From Heligmosomoides polygyrus polygyrus (taxonomy: Eukaryota > Nematoda > Chromadorea > Rhabditida > Heligmosomidae), in assembly GCA_947396885.1 (NCBI GenBank), contig OX377205.1, positions 66,188,969-66,252,968 of the forward strand: a stretch of 64,000 nt of DNA, given 5' to 3'. Each line of letters opens with the position of its first letter. Positions within the stretch are counted from its first letter, which is position 1. The notes beneath the pieces are model-generated. The model was not told where the DNA came from. It did no database searches and worked only from the letters and a program-made list of their open reading frames with translations. The position numbers and the translations under genes are program-made. Of the stretch, positions 1-12,905 are shown piece by piece.

Positions 1-1870
1 CGCTACTGAATCTGAATGAAGCTATAGATTTGAATTCGAAACGCAGCCTCTGTATCGCTCCCCTTTGGTTTCTGTGTGGTGGACTGGAATTGCCCCGTGA
101 TTGTATCGAGCGGCACTTTCCACATAAAGTCCCTCTCCGCATGGTGTTATAGCGAGAGTATGTAACGCTCAGATCGATTTTACAATGCCGAGGAAAAGAG
201 AGGAGTCAGGAAAACGGCGTCCATCTCAGCGTTGTGGAATGCCTTCTCGTAGTTGACGAAGGCGAGAACTAAGGGAAGACGGTATAACTGGAAAACGTCA
301 GTGATCCTCAAGACGGTCTGGATGTGATCCATGTAGCTGAATCCCTTGGGGAATCCAACCTGCTTCTCATATTGGCTACATCCAGTGTCCTTCACAAGCA
401 TAACCTTCGTTAAGAGGTTGTAAAGCACACTTAGCAGGCATATACTACAATAGAATCTCCGATCGCCTTTGGTCGGGGATTCGTGCCGTTTAAAGGTGCG
501 ATGCCATATGCGACTCGAGTATGACATGCAGCAGATGTCTTTCAGCTCAAAGAAGGTCGGTTGAAATGTATTCCGACCCAGGAACTGTGTTAGTCTTCGT
601 GCTCCTGTTCGCCGCTCGAACTTCTAGAGGAGTCATCTAAGGCGGTCCTTCACGAGCGGGATTTGGGGTTGACAGGTTGCAGCTTCTGCATTTAGATTAG
701 CGCTGCTTCCAGCAACATCCTGCGTCTGTAGCGCTGTAGATCCTCTTGCAAGGCTCTTCTGGAGCTGGTGTTGGTCAGCAAGCACGAAAGTGTGTTGCAG
801 TCGGATCCAGTCTTAAAGTATTTCTATGTGAAATCAACTCTTGATATTGTTCCAAAGGCGGCCCGAGTTGTTTTAAAGGGAACCCTTCACAGAACAGCAA
901 CTCATTGAGGACCGAGTCGTAGTCCTCCGTAGAGTCCTCCTTGATCGACTAGTCATATTTGGATATGGAGTCCGAAAGGTTGGCCTCATTGTGAATGGCA
1001 TCCATGCTTTCCTTTGCGCGATGACGGATGTAGGATGTAGGATCCAATAGATAGCAGTGTCGGTTGGGAAGTATATCGTTTCGCATGAGTCGTACCGTGG
1101 GGTGAATCCCATTTTCACCGACGAAGTTCCTTGTTCATGAAGATAGATTTTCCAAGAAAAAGGTTTACTGCGGATAGAATACTAGCGAGACCATTGCAAT
1201 TTTCGTTTCGTCCTCCAAACTCGAATATTCCCTTCCTAAACTCCTCCTCGGGAGCAATTACCATTTTGCACGGTAGTCTCCGACAGAGAGCTTGTACAAG
1301 GACTTTTCGTGGCGGATATCTTCTTCCATCTCCCACGTAGAACGCGTCGAGTTCGGTATCATCAGCAGGGGACAGTGGTGAATAAAGCTTGCGATGGTGA
1401 AGATGACGAAGGATGACCAACCGAGCTGATGGAATCGACGAGATAGACGACAGATTGGTGCACGACAAAGTACTGGTCTCCTGCTGGGCGACCACATGGA
1501 ATCTGAACCACACCCCGAACTCGCTCTGACTAGGCTGCTCATACGGGATTTCTTTCTAGCACGACAGCGCGACCAGATCTTCAGATCCCTGCACGCCGGG
1601 CTTTGCCATCTTCAAGATCGGACGGTATAATCGGCGAGAGGCGCGGAAATAACGGGTGGCACCGAAATCGGGTTCATTGTTTCTGGATCAAGACGACACG
1701 CCAGGACATCTCCCTCAAACGCCGACCTCTACGGTGGGTTGAAGCGGCAGGAGTGTCAGACTTCGATGGGGCTCGGAAGAATTGTCGAATTGTTCGCTGC
1801 TTGGAAAATCCTGCCGGAGACTGGAAACTGCTGTAGATCTCACAATCATTTCGATACTTATTGCTAAATC
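1..1870 (-). pseudogene. Decayed non-LTR retrotransposon (endonuclease-RT)
   Basis: Relic of a LINE protein with an apurinic-type endonuclease followed by a reverse transcriptase, which would nick genomic DNA and copy its own RNA. Read on the minus strand, 1542-1115 in two frames holds endonuclease pieces: KLSVGDYRAKW corresponds to the GDFNAK box, followed by GGRNENCNGLASILSA. The linker (about 1118-640) is split over several frames. 527-180 holds RT motifs: ICLLSVLYNLLTK, then GFSYMDHIQTV, then FVNYEKAFHNAE. The catalytic aspartate of the usual FVDYEKAFD box is asparagine here. Past 180 the RT continues only as scattered fragments to the window edge. Several frameshifts and stops make it non-functional. 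The motif order and wording match a family of endonuclease-RT proteins common in hookworms; that assignment is from memory and unchecked. The 5' limit near 1870 is approximate. Confidence 0.75.
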
Positions 1871-1889
1871 TACGTTTCGACGAAGCGGT

Positions 1890-2205
1890 GAATCATGTAA
1901 AGAATAAGGGATAAAGGACGGCGTTACTCAATTCTTTTTCGGATGCGCCACGCATTCTACTTCTACAGAATGTCAAGGAGGCGATTTGAATTCGTCTTTG
2001 GCCATACAATCGCTTGAAGTGGCCAGCCGATGAATAAGTCAAAGTCAGCGCCTTGCCCTCCTCAGACAAGTTGGGTACCAATTCACTGACCCCGGAGGGA
2101 CAGAAGGCTTGGTTGTTTTGGAAATCCGAACCAGGAACCTGCTATCGGGTGCACAGGGCAGCCGGCACCTCCTCCGACTGCGTTACGTATGCCCATTGAA
2201 TCATG
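1890..2205 (-). mobile_element. tRNA-derived SINE, family A
   Basis: On the minus strand the head (about 2195-2085) carries an RNA polymerase III box A-like TAACGCAGTCGG and a box B-like GGTTCGGATTTCC about 45 bases later. The body down to 1890 matches the copy at 62050-62415 (shared words include TGCGCCACGCATTCT on the plus strand). Other copies or parts lie at 34940, 43830, 53540, 58690 and 63235. SINEs have no protein and borrow LINE machinery; an RTE-type LINE is present in this window. Confidence 0.7.
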
Positions 2206-2210
2206 TGGGA

Positions 2211-2241
<31 letters not shown>

Positions 2242-2243
2242 AC
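2211..2243. repeat. (TAAA)n microsatellite
   Basis: About eight tandem TAAA units directly beside the head end of the family A SINE. Confidence 0.95.
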
Positions 2244-2359
2244 ATATAAATGTATATTACAAGTCCAAAGAGACGACGTTGTCTTCCTAGGCTGATGGTA
2301 TGATATTTTGTCGTATGTGTTTTTATCCGTTTTCCTTACTGCTGAGATGCAATGCAAAT

Positions 2360-4178
2360 GTTGCCGGACGACCCATTAAAGGCTGGGAGGGTGTGGCTCA
2401 TTTCGGATTCTTAGAACGGACTTCAAATTATCCACTATCGTCTCGTAGTACCCCTCTGGGAAGTTGAGCAGCATTAGAGCATCAACAATGCAAAAAATGT
2501 GGTGATCTGAATGTTGAGGCACTTTGCTGCAGATCCATGAATTGTTTCTGCCTTTATTTTGGCCTGTAAAAGGGCCGGAGAGTGTGCTATAATGTGCAGT
2601 ATCACTGAGCCGCGTTACCGAACGGATTATGGAAGTCTACAGCTAGCTCAATATGAAGCAGTTTCCTGGTTCTTTGAGTAGTTGCCTGTGACCCAGGGAG
2701 AAATGACTGAAACATTACGGGAAGCACATTCATTTCCGCGCCGGCTGCTTCCATCTTCAACTCCAATGACCCTAATCATGTGCGTGCGTCTCGGTTTCGT
2801 TGTTGTTCGTTGCATACGGCGCTGCTCATTTCTTATGCAAGCCGTCGTCAGAGAGCCGGGGCGATTTATTGCTACGGCGGCCTATTTCTTGTTTTCAATT
2901 GTTCATCGTCGACATCTTTAGTGATATATAGTGCTGTTATGCTGCATGAAGTGAAATGAGTCAATGAACACGGCATTGGTTTCAAAGATTCTTCTGCTTC
3001 ACTTTTGAGACACATTCAGCTGCTCTCAATAGCCTTCATAGTAATGGACTTGGAACTTCTGAGAGACGGGTAAACGATTTGAAGCTCTCAATTTCTGGAC
3101 AAAGATGTCGATGTTCCTTCACTTTTGGACCTCGGCGTTTATGTGGAGTGTGGTACTCCTGTTATTATGTCAACGACACTTCGCTGCTGTTAAGCGGTAG
3201 CGCACTCGCCGCTCCCCAGCAGTAGATTGTCGTCCGCCTTATGACGACGGCACAGTCAACTACTCCAATACTAACAAGAAAAAAATATTTGAAGAAGAGG
3301 TTTCTAAATAAGAAGTCTTGCTTGCTGTCTACTGCTTAAGAGACCACAATTTATGGGCTTAACGTCGAACTCTACACGGGAGAACGCTGAAAAGCTCATT
3401 CAGGAAAAGTGAGTCTAGAAAGGGATTTTTAGAAGATGATAAATATTTTGGGATTTTATTAGTTCTGTTACAAGATTTTATTAGTTGCTGATTTCTTGAA
3501 CAAATATTGTCGAATCGGTCGACGAAAGCTCTGCCAACGAAGAATCAGGATGCGATTGTCTAGCGTTTCAATGTTTTGTAACATCCCATGGAATCTACAT
3601 ACTCACGAGTCTGAGCATCAAGCTATAAAGGGATAATCGCGACGTGGGAAAGTAAGGACCCAAGCAGTTCGGGTTCAATACCTGTTCTCCTGCAGAGCGA
3701 TTAAGCCTCCAATTGTTCCCCACGACGCGGTTCTACACCGGCGTACTACAGTTGGCAAACGGCGCCGATTCTGGCGTGCACCTAGATTTCGGTTCGTGTC
3801 CAAACCGAGTACGCCTGCATCCCTTATGGTAGAAGAAGTAGCAGGTAATGCGGAATATCCGCTTCCATGTCCTGTCCGATCGATTTTTACTGTTCCATTT
3901 TCGCGTTCCGAAAGACGGATACGGAAATGGCTGTTTTTCAACTGTAGCAGTGGTGTCTTGAGCACTACTCGTTTTATGAACTAAAAAGCTCCCCTCCAAG
4001 CAGTGATGGGATATGTATTGTTCAAGAAATGCATATTAATTATTATTTTCCTAGAATTTGGAGTATGATTACTAAAAGTGACTACAGCTGAGCACGAGGG
4101 AAAATTTGTTGAGCAGCCATGATTTGCACTGCTAAAAATGCTCTCAGTGTTTGATGATTCCTGTCCTGGTAGCTATAG
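2360..4178. other. Unassigned stretch
   Basis: No gene or repeat recognised. Reading frames are short and overlap on both strands; the longest (96 codons at 3675-3965, minus) has no recognisable motif. Confidence 0.5.
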
Positions 4179-4180
4179 TA

Positions 4181-5243
4181 TTAGGTTGTCCCCGCCGGTT
4201 TTTTCATCGATTCACTGCAGATTTCGCGGGCGGTCTCTTGCATAGCGCTACATAGCTTTCGAAAGAGAATGATTTGCTCTATCAGAGCATGTATTGCATT
4301 TCTTTTTTCATCATGAATTTTGTCAATTTTTAGGTCGTTGAAGTGAAAAGTGAAAAAGTGAAAAAGTAGCCATTTGCGCACTTGATCTCTCCGCCTAGGT
4401 TTGTATTTTTTGCGCAGTTTTTCATAGCAATTGGAAGACAATATTCTGTGCGACAATGTTCTGTGCTACAAGAATATGTGTTGGTCCTATTTTCTCACTT
4501 GACCTTTATTGATATTTAGGCCATCAAATTGGGAATTCCGACTTTCCCGTCCGAATTTTTACCAAAACTCCGGTTCTGTGGTTGGACTTTTTTGCTTGGT
4601 GTTATATGTCGTTTGGAAGAGGATGTCTTGCTCAGTAAGAATTTGTGTCGCGTTTATTGGCTCACGCTGATTTCTGTCGATTATCAACAACTGAAGAAGG
4701 AGAAGGAGTTGTTGGTGAAGACGATTTTTCTCTTTTTGGCATTTTGTTGATATTCAAAAGAAATCAATAAACGCGACACATGTTCTTATAGAGAAAGACA
4801 TTCTCTTTCGAATGACATATAACACCAACCCAAAAAGTCCAACCACAGAGCAGGAGCTGTCGGCAAAAATAACCCTTCTGCTTCGGACGTCCCAATTTGA
4901 TGACCTAAAAATCAATAAAGGACAAGTGAGAAAATAGCACTGACACATATTCTTGTAGCACAGAACATTGTCTTCCAAATGCTGTAAAAACTGCGCAAAA
5001 AATTACAAACCTAAGCGGAGAGAACAAGTGCGCAAATGGCTACTTTTTCACTTTTTCACTTTTCACTTCAACGACCCAAAAAATTGACAAAATTCATGAT
5101 GGAAGAAGAAATGCAATACATGTTCTGATAGAGCAAATCATTCTCTTTCGAAAGCTATGCAGCGCTATACAAGAGACCGCCAGCGAAACCCGCAGTGAAT
5201 CGTTGAAAAAAAAAAAACGGCGAAGACTTATGGGACAACTTAA
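4181..5243. mobile_element. Palindromic mariner-family foldback element
   Basis: Two near-complementary arms (about 4181-4665 and 4765-5243) are separated by roughly 100 bases. The tips are TTAGGTTGTCCC on the left and GGGACAACTTAA on the right, each next to a TA dinucleotide (4179-4180 and 5244-5245), as expected for Tc1/mariner insertion. The TTAGGTTG tip is shared with the mariners at 37568 and 59421, so one of those transposases, or a relative, may have moved it. Reading frames inside the arms are consequences of the palindrome; no transposase motif was seen. Confidence 0.8.
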
Positions 5244-5245
5244 TA

Positions 5246-5774
5246 ATTACGAGCTATAAAAACTTATAGTCATGTGCATATTAAAACGCGACGAAGCAAA
5301 TAGTCTAGTAAAGGTTGCGCCATGTGCTCAGTCGCTCCATGATTATGTACATCGTTGCTTGCTTGATCGGAAGTGTAAATTTCATCCACATAGAGTGATG
5401 AAATGGAGGATTTTTAGTGAGGTTCTGTTGACCTTGAACACTTACATACAGTCTTCTCTCGTTTTAACGTGTTTGAGGGGACCGGAAGAAATCCGCGTTG
5501 TAAGGAGAGTCGCGTTCTAACCGGAGCGACCTTTCTAGACTCTTTTAAGCGTAGATTTATTTAGAACAGCATAAATAACGCTATAGTAAGAAATATGTCA
5601 CCATGAGGAGAGTGTGAGGCAAAGAACATCTTTAGGTGACCAATGAGGTCCTATTCTCAGAGATTCTCTCTGTTATATGCATAGGTGTAACATATGTGTG
5701 ATGAATAATAGGTGCCAGAAGTGAGTTAGATTTGGCCATCAACAAACTGTGTAAACTGATGTCACACGATCTTT
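5246..5774. other. Unassigned stretch
   Basis: No feature recognised. Confidence 0.5.
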
Positions 5775-5880
5775 AGTTGCCACCAAAACTCTTGCACCAG
5801 GCAGGGTTGGAAACGCACTCTTCCTTCTGGACAGGACGTTAGCCTGTTACGCTATCAGCGCTGTTAAGTCGCGCGCCGCA
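5775..5880 (-). mobile_element. Diverged SINE B (tRNA-like) relic
   Basis: The plus strand reads AAAACTCTTGCACCAGGCAG, matching the 3' flank and acceptor end of the tRNA-Gly-like unit at 55841-55910 (AAAACTCTTGCGCCAGGCGG). The tRNA-like body is too diverged to fold well. Confidence 0.5.
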
Positions 5881-6690
5881 TCCGCCATATCCTCGTCGCA
5901 GTAGCGTCTCAGCGCTTTCCACGACATCAGGATGTTGCGTGTGATCAGGCAGCACCGTTGCTTTAATCTTGCACAGAAAGCAGAGGGTGCTGGTATAAGC
6001 CATGCATAGCGCGAGCTCTGATGGCAAGAAAACCTCGTGTGACAGCATGTAACCTCTATACAAGCTGTTATAGCCTTAAACCAAATGTGTGGGATGTTTT
6101 GAATTATGTGTACATCTCCTGTCTTTTCCGTTAGAGGAAACCCTTTAATCTGCGGTAGCTTCTAACGACTATCGGGAGTCTTATACTGTGCTCGACATAT
6201 TGTTGACTATGGCCGCCTGTCGCTGCCCAGAAAACGTCTGAATGCGTCTAATATACTGTCCTGTCACATGGGTGCTGGTCGTGACTGTGAACGAGGCAAT
6301 AAAAGGGGTAGATCTGATCACAGACGCAGTCAGCATCTTGCTCGCCCCCATTATCAGGATTCGCACCTTGGGCGCGTTATAACGGGAGTCATTTTGAACG
6401 CAGAGATCCTCCCAAAGCCGCGCTATAACGGGAGTAGCGTTGTATCCGACGCGTCTTAAGCGGAGTTAGTTTGTATTTGCGTAAATGTAAGCCGGCCAGG
6501 GCCAGCGAAAATCTGCGTTATATTGAGAGTCGCGTCTTATTCGGAGGCGTATAACGGGACGGGACTGTATTTCGATTAATTGGAGGTACCTACTAACCTC
6601 TATGACAAACTTGATACTATTTCTTGAGAACTTGGGAGTTGTGCAGCCATCTGGCTATCAGGAATACATTTCTAGGTTCACGTGGTCTGA
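5881..6690. other. Unassigned stretch
   Basis: Short phrases recur at 6360-6560 (variants of a GCG-TATAACGGGAGT word, five or six times), suggesting a decayed tandem repeat. No gene recognised. Confidence 0.4.
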
Positions 6691-6692
6691 AT

Positions 6693-9600
6693 CTTCTTCT
6701 TCTTCTTCAGCGTTTGTCCTGCTTCGTGGCGGGGTCCGCTATTCTGGAATCATGGCGCCACCTTTCCCGATCCAGTGCTAGATCAGGGTGGACATCAGCT
6801 ACTTTCAAGTCCATATGTAACGTATTAGCCCAGCGCTGCTTCGGGCGCCTAAGGCCTATCTCGCCGACGCTGTCTTCTTCTCCACGCAGAACATGGCCGT
6901 ACCATCGTAAGCGAGCTTCGCGTATCTTGTCAGCTATCGGCGCGATACCGAACTTCTGCCGAATGGCATCGTTTCGGATGCGGTCCATATGCGTGACTCC
7001 GGCCGTCCAGCGCAGCATCTTCGTCTCCATGACGCTGAGGCGCGTTTCAACTTCCATAGTGGCAGGCCAACACTCAGCGCCGTACATCGCTACCGGCCGG
7101 GTCACTGCTCTGTAGATCTTCGACTTAAAGCGCTCTGGTATCTTCTTGTCGCAGAGCACGCCAGTCAACGAGCGCCACTTGGACCAAGCTGCACTCACGC
7201 GCGAATTCACTTCGACCATCAGTTTGCCGTCAGACGCGACTGCTGATCCCAGGTACTTGAAGACCGCAGTGCGTGGAAGCTCGATGCCGTTAACCTTGAT
7301 GGAGCTGGACTCAGTAACGTGTGTCGTTAGATATTCGGTCTTCTTCACGTTCAGTTTGAGTCCAAACCGCTCCAAGCGATCACACCAAGCTTACACCTCT
7401 TGCTCGAGTTCACCTTTATCTTCGCTAGCGAGCATCACGTCATCGGCCTAAAGCAGCGTCCGAGGGGACGGGCTTCTGAAGATCTCGTGTGATGGCATCC
7501 ATGACGACAACAAAGAGGAGTGGGGAAAGCGCAGACCCCTCGTGCACTCCGACAGAGGTGGGAAACTCCATCGAGGTTCCAGCTGCAGCTTGAACTCGTC
7601 TTTTTTTTTTTCTTTTTGGACATGAGTAGAGAATTCGCACTCACTCTATGAGCTTTTCAGGAACTCCATTCTGACGCAGGGCGTACCATATCAATTCACG
7701 CGGTACGCGTCAAATGCCTACTCCAAGTCGAGAAAGGCGGTATGCACTGGCCGCTGTTTCTCGCGATGCTTCTCTATCAGGAGGCGGGCGGCGTGAATGG
7801 CATCAACGGTGCCACAGCCAGCCACGAAGCCGCACTGATTGCTGGGAAGCTGGACGATGTCACGAATTCGTCCATTGACAATTCGCTCAAAGATCTTCAT
7901 GCTGTGCGAAACCAAGCGAATCGGACGGCAACTAGATCAGTCTGCAGGAGTGCCCCTCTTCCTCGAAATCGGAATCGTCGTACTTTGGTGCCAACACACA
8001 GGCACTTTCTTCTGCGCAACAACCTGATTAAAGAATTTCGCCAACCAGCAGCGTACCAAAACTTTGAATTCCATAGATCAGCTGCCACGTCATCGGGCCC
8101 AGTCGCTTTGCCTGGCCTCATCTTTCTCAGAGCCGCTTCAGTCTCCTCCACGGTGATGTGAACGGGGCCGTGGGTTGGAGCCGTTGAAGGGATGGCTGGA
8201 TGAGGAAACTCTACCGTAGAGATTTCCTCGAGGTAGTCGCGCCATCGCTTCAATGCCTTCTTGCGGTCCATAAGAAGACGGCGATTCTCATCGTTGATGC
8301 CAAAAAACTTTTCAATGACCTCTGGTCTGCCGATGGCGAAGCTTTACAAGTCAGTACAGATACCGCTTACCATCGCGTGACTCGAGCTTCTCGTTGACAT
8401 CTCCATAATGAGTGGCTTTTGCAACAGCCACGGCCTTCTTTGCAGCTTTCTTCGCTTCTTGGTATCGGTGGTGTTTTCGCCAAGAGACACGTGATAGAGC
8501 GACTTCTTCTCTCGAACTTTTGCCTTCACGGCATTTGTCCACAGCCAGGGCTGCTTGTCGACCTTCCGTCGCCCAGGCTTCGTAATGCCAAGTCCCGACT
8601 ATGCAGCTTGATGAATCGCGTCGGTTGCCTTCTTCCAAGTCCCGTCGACAGTCGTGACTATCGGTAACCGCACGCGAGAATTGCTTCCTTCTCTCTCATT
8701 CGCCACCACTTGATTCCTACTGCACCGCATCGCTCAACCTGCTTCAGCCTCGGAGGGGCGATCTTCAAAGTGCAGATCAGCGGTCGGTGCTATGAGGCGA
8801 CGGTCCAATACGGTACGGTCTTCGCGTCTGTGACAAGACTCCGGTCGCGATTTCTCACAAGGACAAAATCTGTCTGAGTCTTGGTACTCCCACTGTAGTA
8901 TGAGATAAGGTGCGAGTCGCATTTTCGGAAAACGGTGCTTACAATGGTAAGGCTATGCGATTCCGCATACTCAAGAATACGCTCACCATCGGCGTTACGA
9001 GACCCGTATCCGAAACCTCCATGACAGCTGTTCCCGTCTTTCGTAGCACCTACGTGCCCATTAAGGTCACCAGGGACTATGATGACATCTTTGGATGGTA
9101 CCTCCGCTGTCTTCTCAACAAGCAGGTTTCAAAACTCATCCTTGGCTTGATCGGAGCAGCCAGTCTGCGGAGCATACGTAGAGAAGAAATGATAGAGTCG
9201 CTCCTTTGCGGCGACAACGATCTTCATCAATCGATCGTTGAAGCGCTCGACGCTTACAATCGAGTCACGAAATCGTTCGGAGACGATGGCTCCAACTCCA
9301 CTGGTGGTCCTGGGACTTCCACATAGAACCTTCTTGAAGCCACGTCCTATGTCCCTTGACTTGCAGCAGGACCACCTCGTCTCCTGCTCCGCACAGAGAT
9401 CAACTCTTCTACTCTCCAGTGCTTCAACCAACCACGTGGTGTGAATATCCTTGCAAAACTGTGGAAATCTGCTCTGGCAGGCACACGGACAAGCTGAGTT
9501 GGTTCTCACAATGTGCACATCGGCAGGGCTCTGGCTATCTTCATTCTTCTAGCGCCTTTGTCTCATTGATTGCTGCTCTTTAGAGGCACTGGAGCGTAAG
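6693..9600 (-). pseudogene. Decayed RTE-type retrotransposon, near full length
   Basis: Homologue of the intact RT frame at 38038-39837, with more of its 5' end. Read on the minus strand, 9518-9129 is an endonuclease domain with RRVDLCAEQETRW, then GVGAIVSERFRD and YAPQTGCSDQAKDEF. The linker lies at 8640-8280, RT N-terminal motifs at 8271-7718 (ALRKMRPGKATGPDD, ERIVNGRIRDIVQL, NQCGFVAGCGTVDAIHA) and the C-terminal tail at 7375-6707 (KTEYLTTHV, YGAECWPATMEVETRLS, LRWYGHVL). At least five frame changes separate the blocks. The catalytic YADD box reads L-L-stop-A-D-D: a TAG at 7450-7448 replaces the tyrosine codon. The 3' end runs into a GAA repeat (6693-6710), the simple-repeat tail usual for RTE elements. 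A poly-T run at 7600-7612 breaks the frame. Confidence 0.85.
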
Positions 9601-11624
9601 CAGTTAGGCGTTAGTGCTTCTGACTTCGTCTCTTTCACCTAGCAACTTTTCATTTTTCGGCTGGGTCGTGAATGTTTGCTTGTGGCTGCAGTAACAGCCC
9701 TCTACAGCGGCTAGAGGACCAGCTCCAAATGTACAAATAACTAATAGCATTGCTAACAAAGTATGCAGAGAGAAATGACTGCTTCAGCCTTTGGGAAGTC
9801 GAGCCTTGAGCCCTATCCGTAGGTCTTCGATGAAGCTTAACATCTCTTAAGCAAAGGCATGATATGTGCAGCGCGTCAGGGGCAGTACGGTATCAGAAGT
9901 ATAACGTCTTAAAATATCACTGTTGGTCAGACATCGTTTAAGACTGGTATGTGAAATAACAGCGGCAGGTATAAGCAGAATTATCGCTTCAGCAGGCTTT
10001 TTGTGAATGGAGCGGCGTATTTTCCACTACGTAGACATAAGCTCTTGGAGCCTCCCAAACATGGGTTACATTTGTGGCACCCTATGATGTCAGGCCTCTA
10101 GAATGCACAGTGCGCAACGTAAATATATGGAGTCGACGAAATCACTTGAGTGGTCGATCCAGATTTCATGACGTCCTCTCCGTTTCATGCGTTGAGAGCT
10201 CTGGAATGCATGTAGTAGCAAATCCGTATATATGCTTTAAAGCATACAGGCCCGACGTTGATTGATAGGGGGCTTTGCACCACCACTAGTGCTCCACATG
10301 ACTACAACATGTGTCGCGCAGACCTCTTCGAAGCGGAATTCCCACTGATTTCTAGAACTCGTTTTGAACGAAACTTTTTTGTTTCAGAGAAAATTTAATT
10401 AAGTAGCGGCACTCTCAAATTACTAACCGTAATTTGAAGGGTTTAATGAGTCTTTCTTCATGAGAATGTGACATGAGTTCTGTCGCTTGCAGTTCAAACG
10501 CCTATCTAACCTTAACAGTGATTCGCATGATTCAGCTATAAGCTGAAAGGTTCATGGAAGTCTGTGCTAACCAGCCCACCCTTGTCTAGCTCCAGCTTAC
10601 CGATCCATGAGAGAGGCTTAGACAATGTGGCCTATAACAAATACAATTGCCTACCAGACTTTTCCTTCCTAACGACGTCGTTCGCAGCACTTGTCACAAC
10701 TTAGAGGATGACCAATTCAAACAGAATGTGTGGCCACTGGGTCGAGAGCGTCATTTAGTGGCAATAAGAATGCGAAAGGTGCATCTTGTTGGCGCGAGGC
10801 TCAAAAAGGCTTACCAAAATCATCTTACAGGCCTTAAAGGCGAACTGTTGTGCGAGGGTCTCGTAAACTGACAAATCTAAACTGCTGTTGCCTCGGTTCT
10901 TTTGAATCAGTTTTTTAAAGTCAGGTGTAATGGTTGTTCTTGGTAAGGTTCCTCACAGAATACTCTACATCGGGAAGGTCTCGATCAAACTGTCAATAAG
11001 GTAAAAGCAGTTGTGAAAGCTTTTATTAACCTACATAAGGCCTTAACATTGTAACGAAACCCTGCAATGTTCAGACAACTGACATTTTGAAATTGTGCTT
11101 TATTTAACCACGAAATGCTAAGTAGAGTGCTGGCCGAAATCATCCCTACTCGTGATGCCTGTGCAATTGGAACGTAGTTATCAGCTGTTGTCACTGCATA
11201 AAAGAATTGCATGAAGTCTGTGTATCATCGAAGCCCGCTCGCTCGGCCGGCAGTGGTCCACTGCGTCCTCGCAGCGTTAGCAGAGCGCTTCCCACTTTAA
11301 ACGCCTCGAATCCATCTGTGTGATGAAGCTTCGCATTTTTCATGGACTGAACACCGAAAATGAAATTTTCGACCAAGTAGGTGCAGAGCAAAAAGCGGTG
11401 ACTGCACGCACTGGTTTTTGCAATGACATATTACCGCCATACACTTACATTAGTTCAGCGCGTTATAATCAATGAGCGTTCGAAAAACTGTGAGGTTCAC
11501 GAGGTTCCTCATACTGCAAAGGACATCACGACATTTTGAGAACTCTCCGTGAACACTACCGACGATTGTCGAGGCTTCTGGATGAGCTATACCTGTATGT
11601 ACACACTAGTGAGTGGTAGTAAGT
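9601..11624. other. Unassigned stretch
   Basis: No gene or repeat recognised. Confidence 0.5.
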
Positions 11625-11750
11625 AGATATTGGATCCGAATTCGATTTTCCGGATAATCTGATGATGCGGATAGGCCATTTTCTCAAACTCCATATTTTC
11701 GAATAATTCAGATGAGGGTAATTTTCGAGATTTTCAAGTATTTCAATGCG
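11625..11750 (-). repeat. ATCCG-rich repeat, end fragment
   Basis: Reverse complement of the right end of the array at 17585-17850: both contain GGATCCGA near the tip, then TTTTCCGGATAATC and ATAGGCCATTTT. One diverged copy of the tandem unit follows. Confidence 0.65.
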
Positions 11751-12774
11751 ATGTATACATGCGGCGCTATCGGTGAAGATGCAGATTCTCTCGTGCATCT
11801 TGAAGAGAGCTTAGGCGAATGAAATCAGATCCGTTTGAGCAGAATGTGCAGTACCTCCATGGAACCTCTACCTCTAGTCTTGCATGACGCTAAAAACTGT
11901 ATAGCGCTAATTTTTGCCGATTGTTCTGCCGTTATTCTGTGAGCGCTGACCGCAGTTTAGCTGTTCTCGCTCGATCTTGGATTAATTACAGTGTTAGCCG
12001 TATTATTGAATTTTGGGCGGAAAGGCGGAGAAGAACGTCCTTTCACCGCTGTTCAATAGCGCCTTTCAAATAGAGCGTTTGAAAGGTTGAATTCCATACC
12101 TGGAGTCAGCATTGGGTTGCCTGTCCAGTGATTTGGGAAACAGTCGGTAAATGATAAACAATTGCTTGGTGATCTAAATTCTGCTTTGGCGCTGCGCAGT
12201 GCGCACCCCGTCCCTCGCGGAAAAGGCCAATAAAGGCACGGGATGTGTGATGCATACCCTGTTGGACAGAGTGGACAAGATTCGGTTCATTTTTGGCTCT
12301 ATCGACTAATTTAAAGGTGGTCACACTTTGCACATCTTTGCACGCTCTTGTTCTTTACGTTCACAGTGATATAATTCTTAGAAGGACCCTGTACTTTCAA
12401 GGTCTTCAAAATCGGGAAAGAACGCAGCTCTGTGGCACTGCATAAAAGTTGGATGCGTGGCTCCCCGTTGAGCGCCAATCAGTACTGGTCTGGATTATGG
12501 GACACGTTCTACTTCAACAGTAATTGAACCTGAAGGGTAAGGGAGGGCGTGGGCGAAAGGACTGACTCCGGAACCAATCTGCAGCTTGATCCAACTTGGA
12601 CATTAGAATTCAAGTCATATTGCCTAAACAAACTACAAGCTGAAATTGAACCACAGGTAAATTCTGAATTTATTGAAGAGTGATTCCCTCTCAGTCACCT
12701 ATCAGGGCAAGTTTGATATCAAATTATGAATCAGTAATCTCAAAAACCCAGTCCAAATCTTATATGTGGAGAAG
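11751..12774. other. Unassigned stretch
   Basis: No feature recognised. Confidence 0.5.
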
Positions 12775-12905
12775 GCGCAGACCCTAGATGTACTCCGATA
12801 GAGATGGGTTACTCCATCGAAGTACTTACTGCAGCTTGCACTGACTGTTGGACAAGAGCAGAGAATTCGTACCACAAAGAGCTTCTAGAGTTCCTCCTAG
12901 AGTTC
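12775..12905 (-). pseudogene. Short RTE RT fragment
   Basis: The plus strand words CTCCGATAGAGATGGG, ACTCCATCGA and AGAGAATTCG align with 7540-7650 of the decayed RTE copy. This is the RT part just before the YADD box, equivalent to about residues 285-320 of the intact frame. Only this patch is recognisable. Confidence 0.6.
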
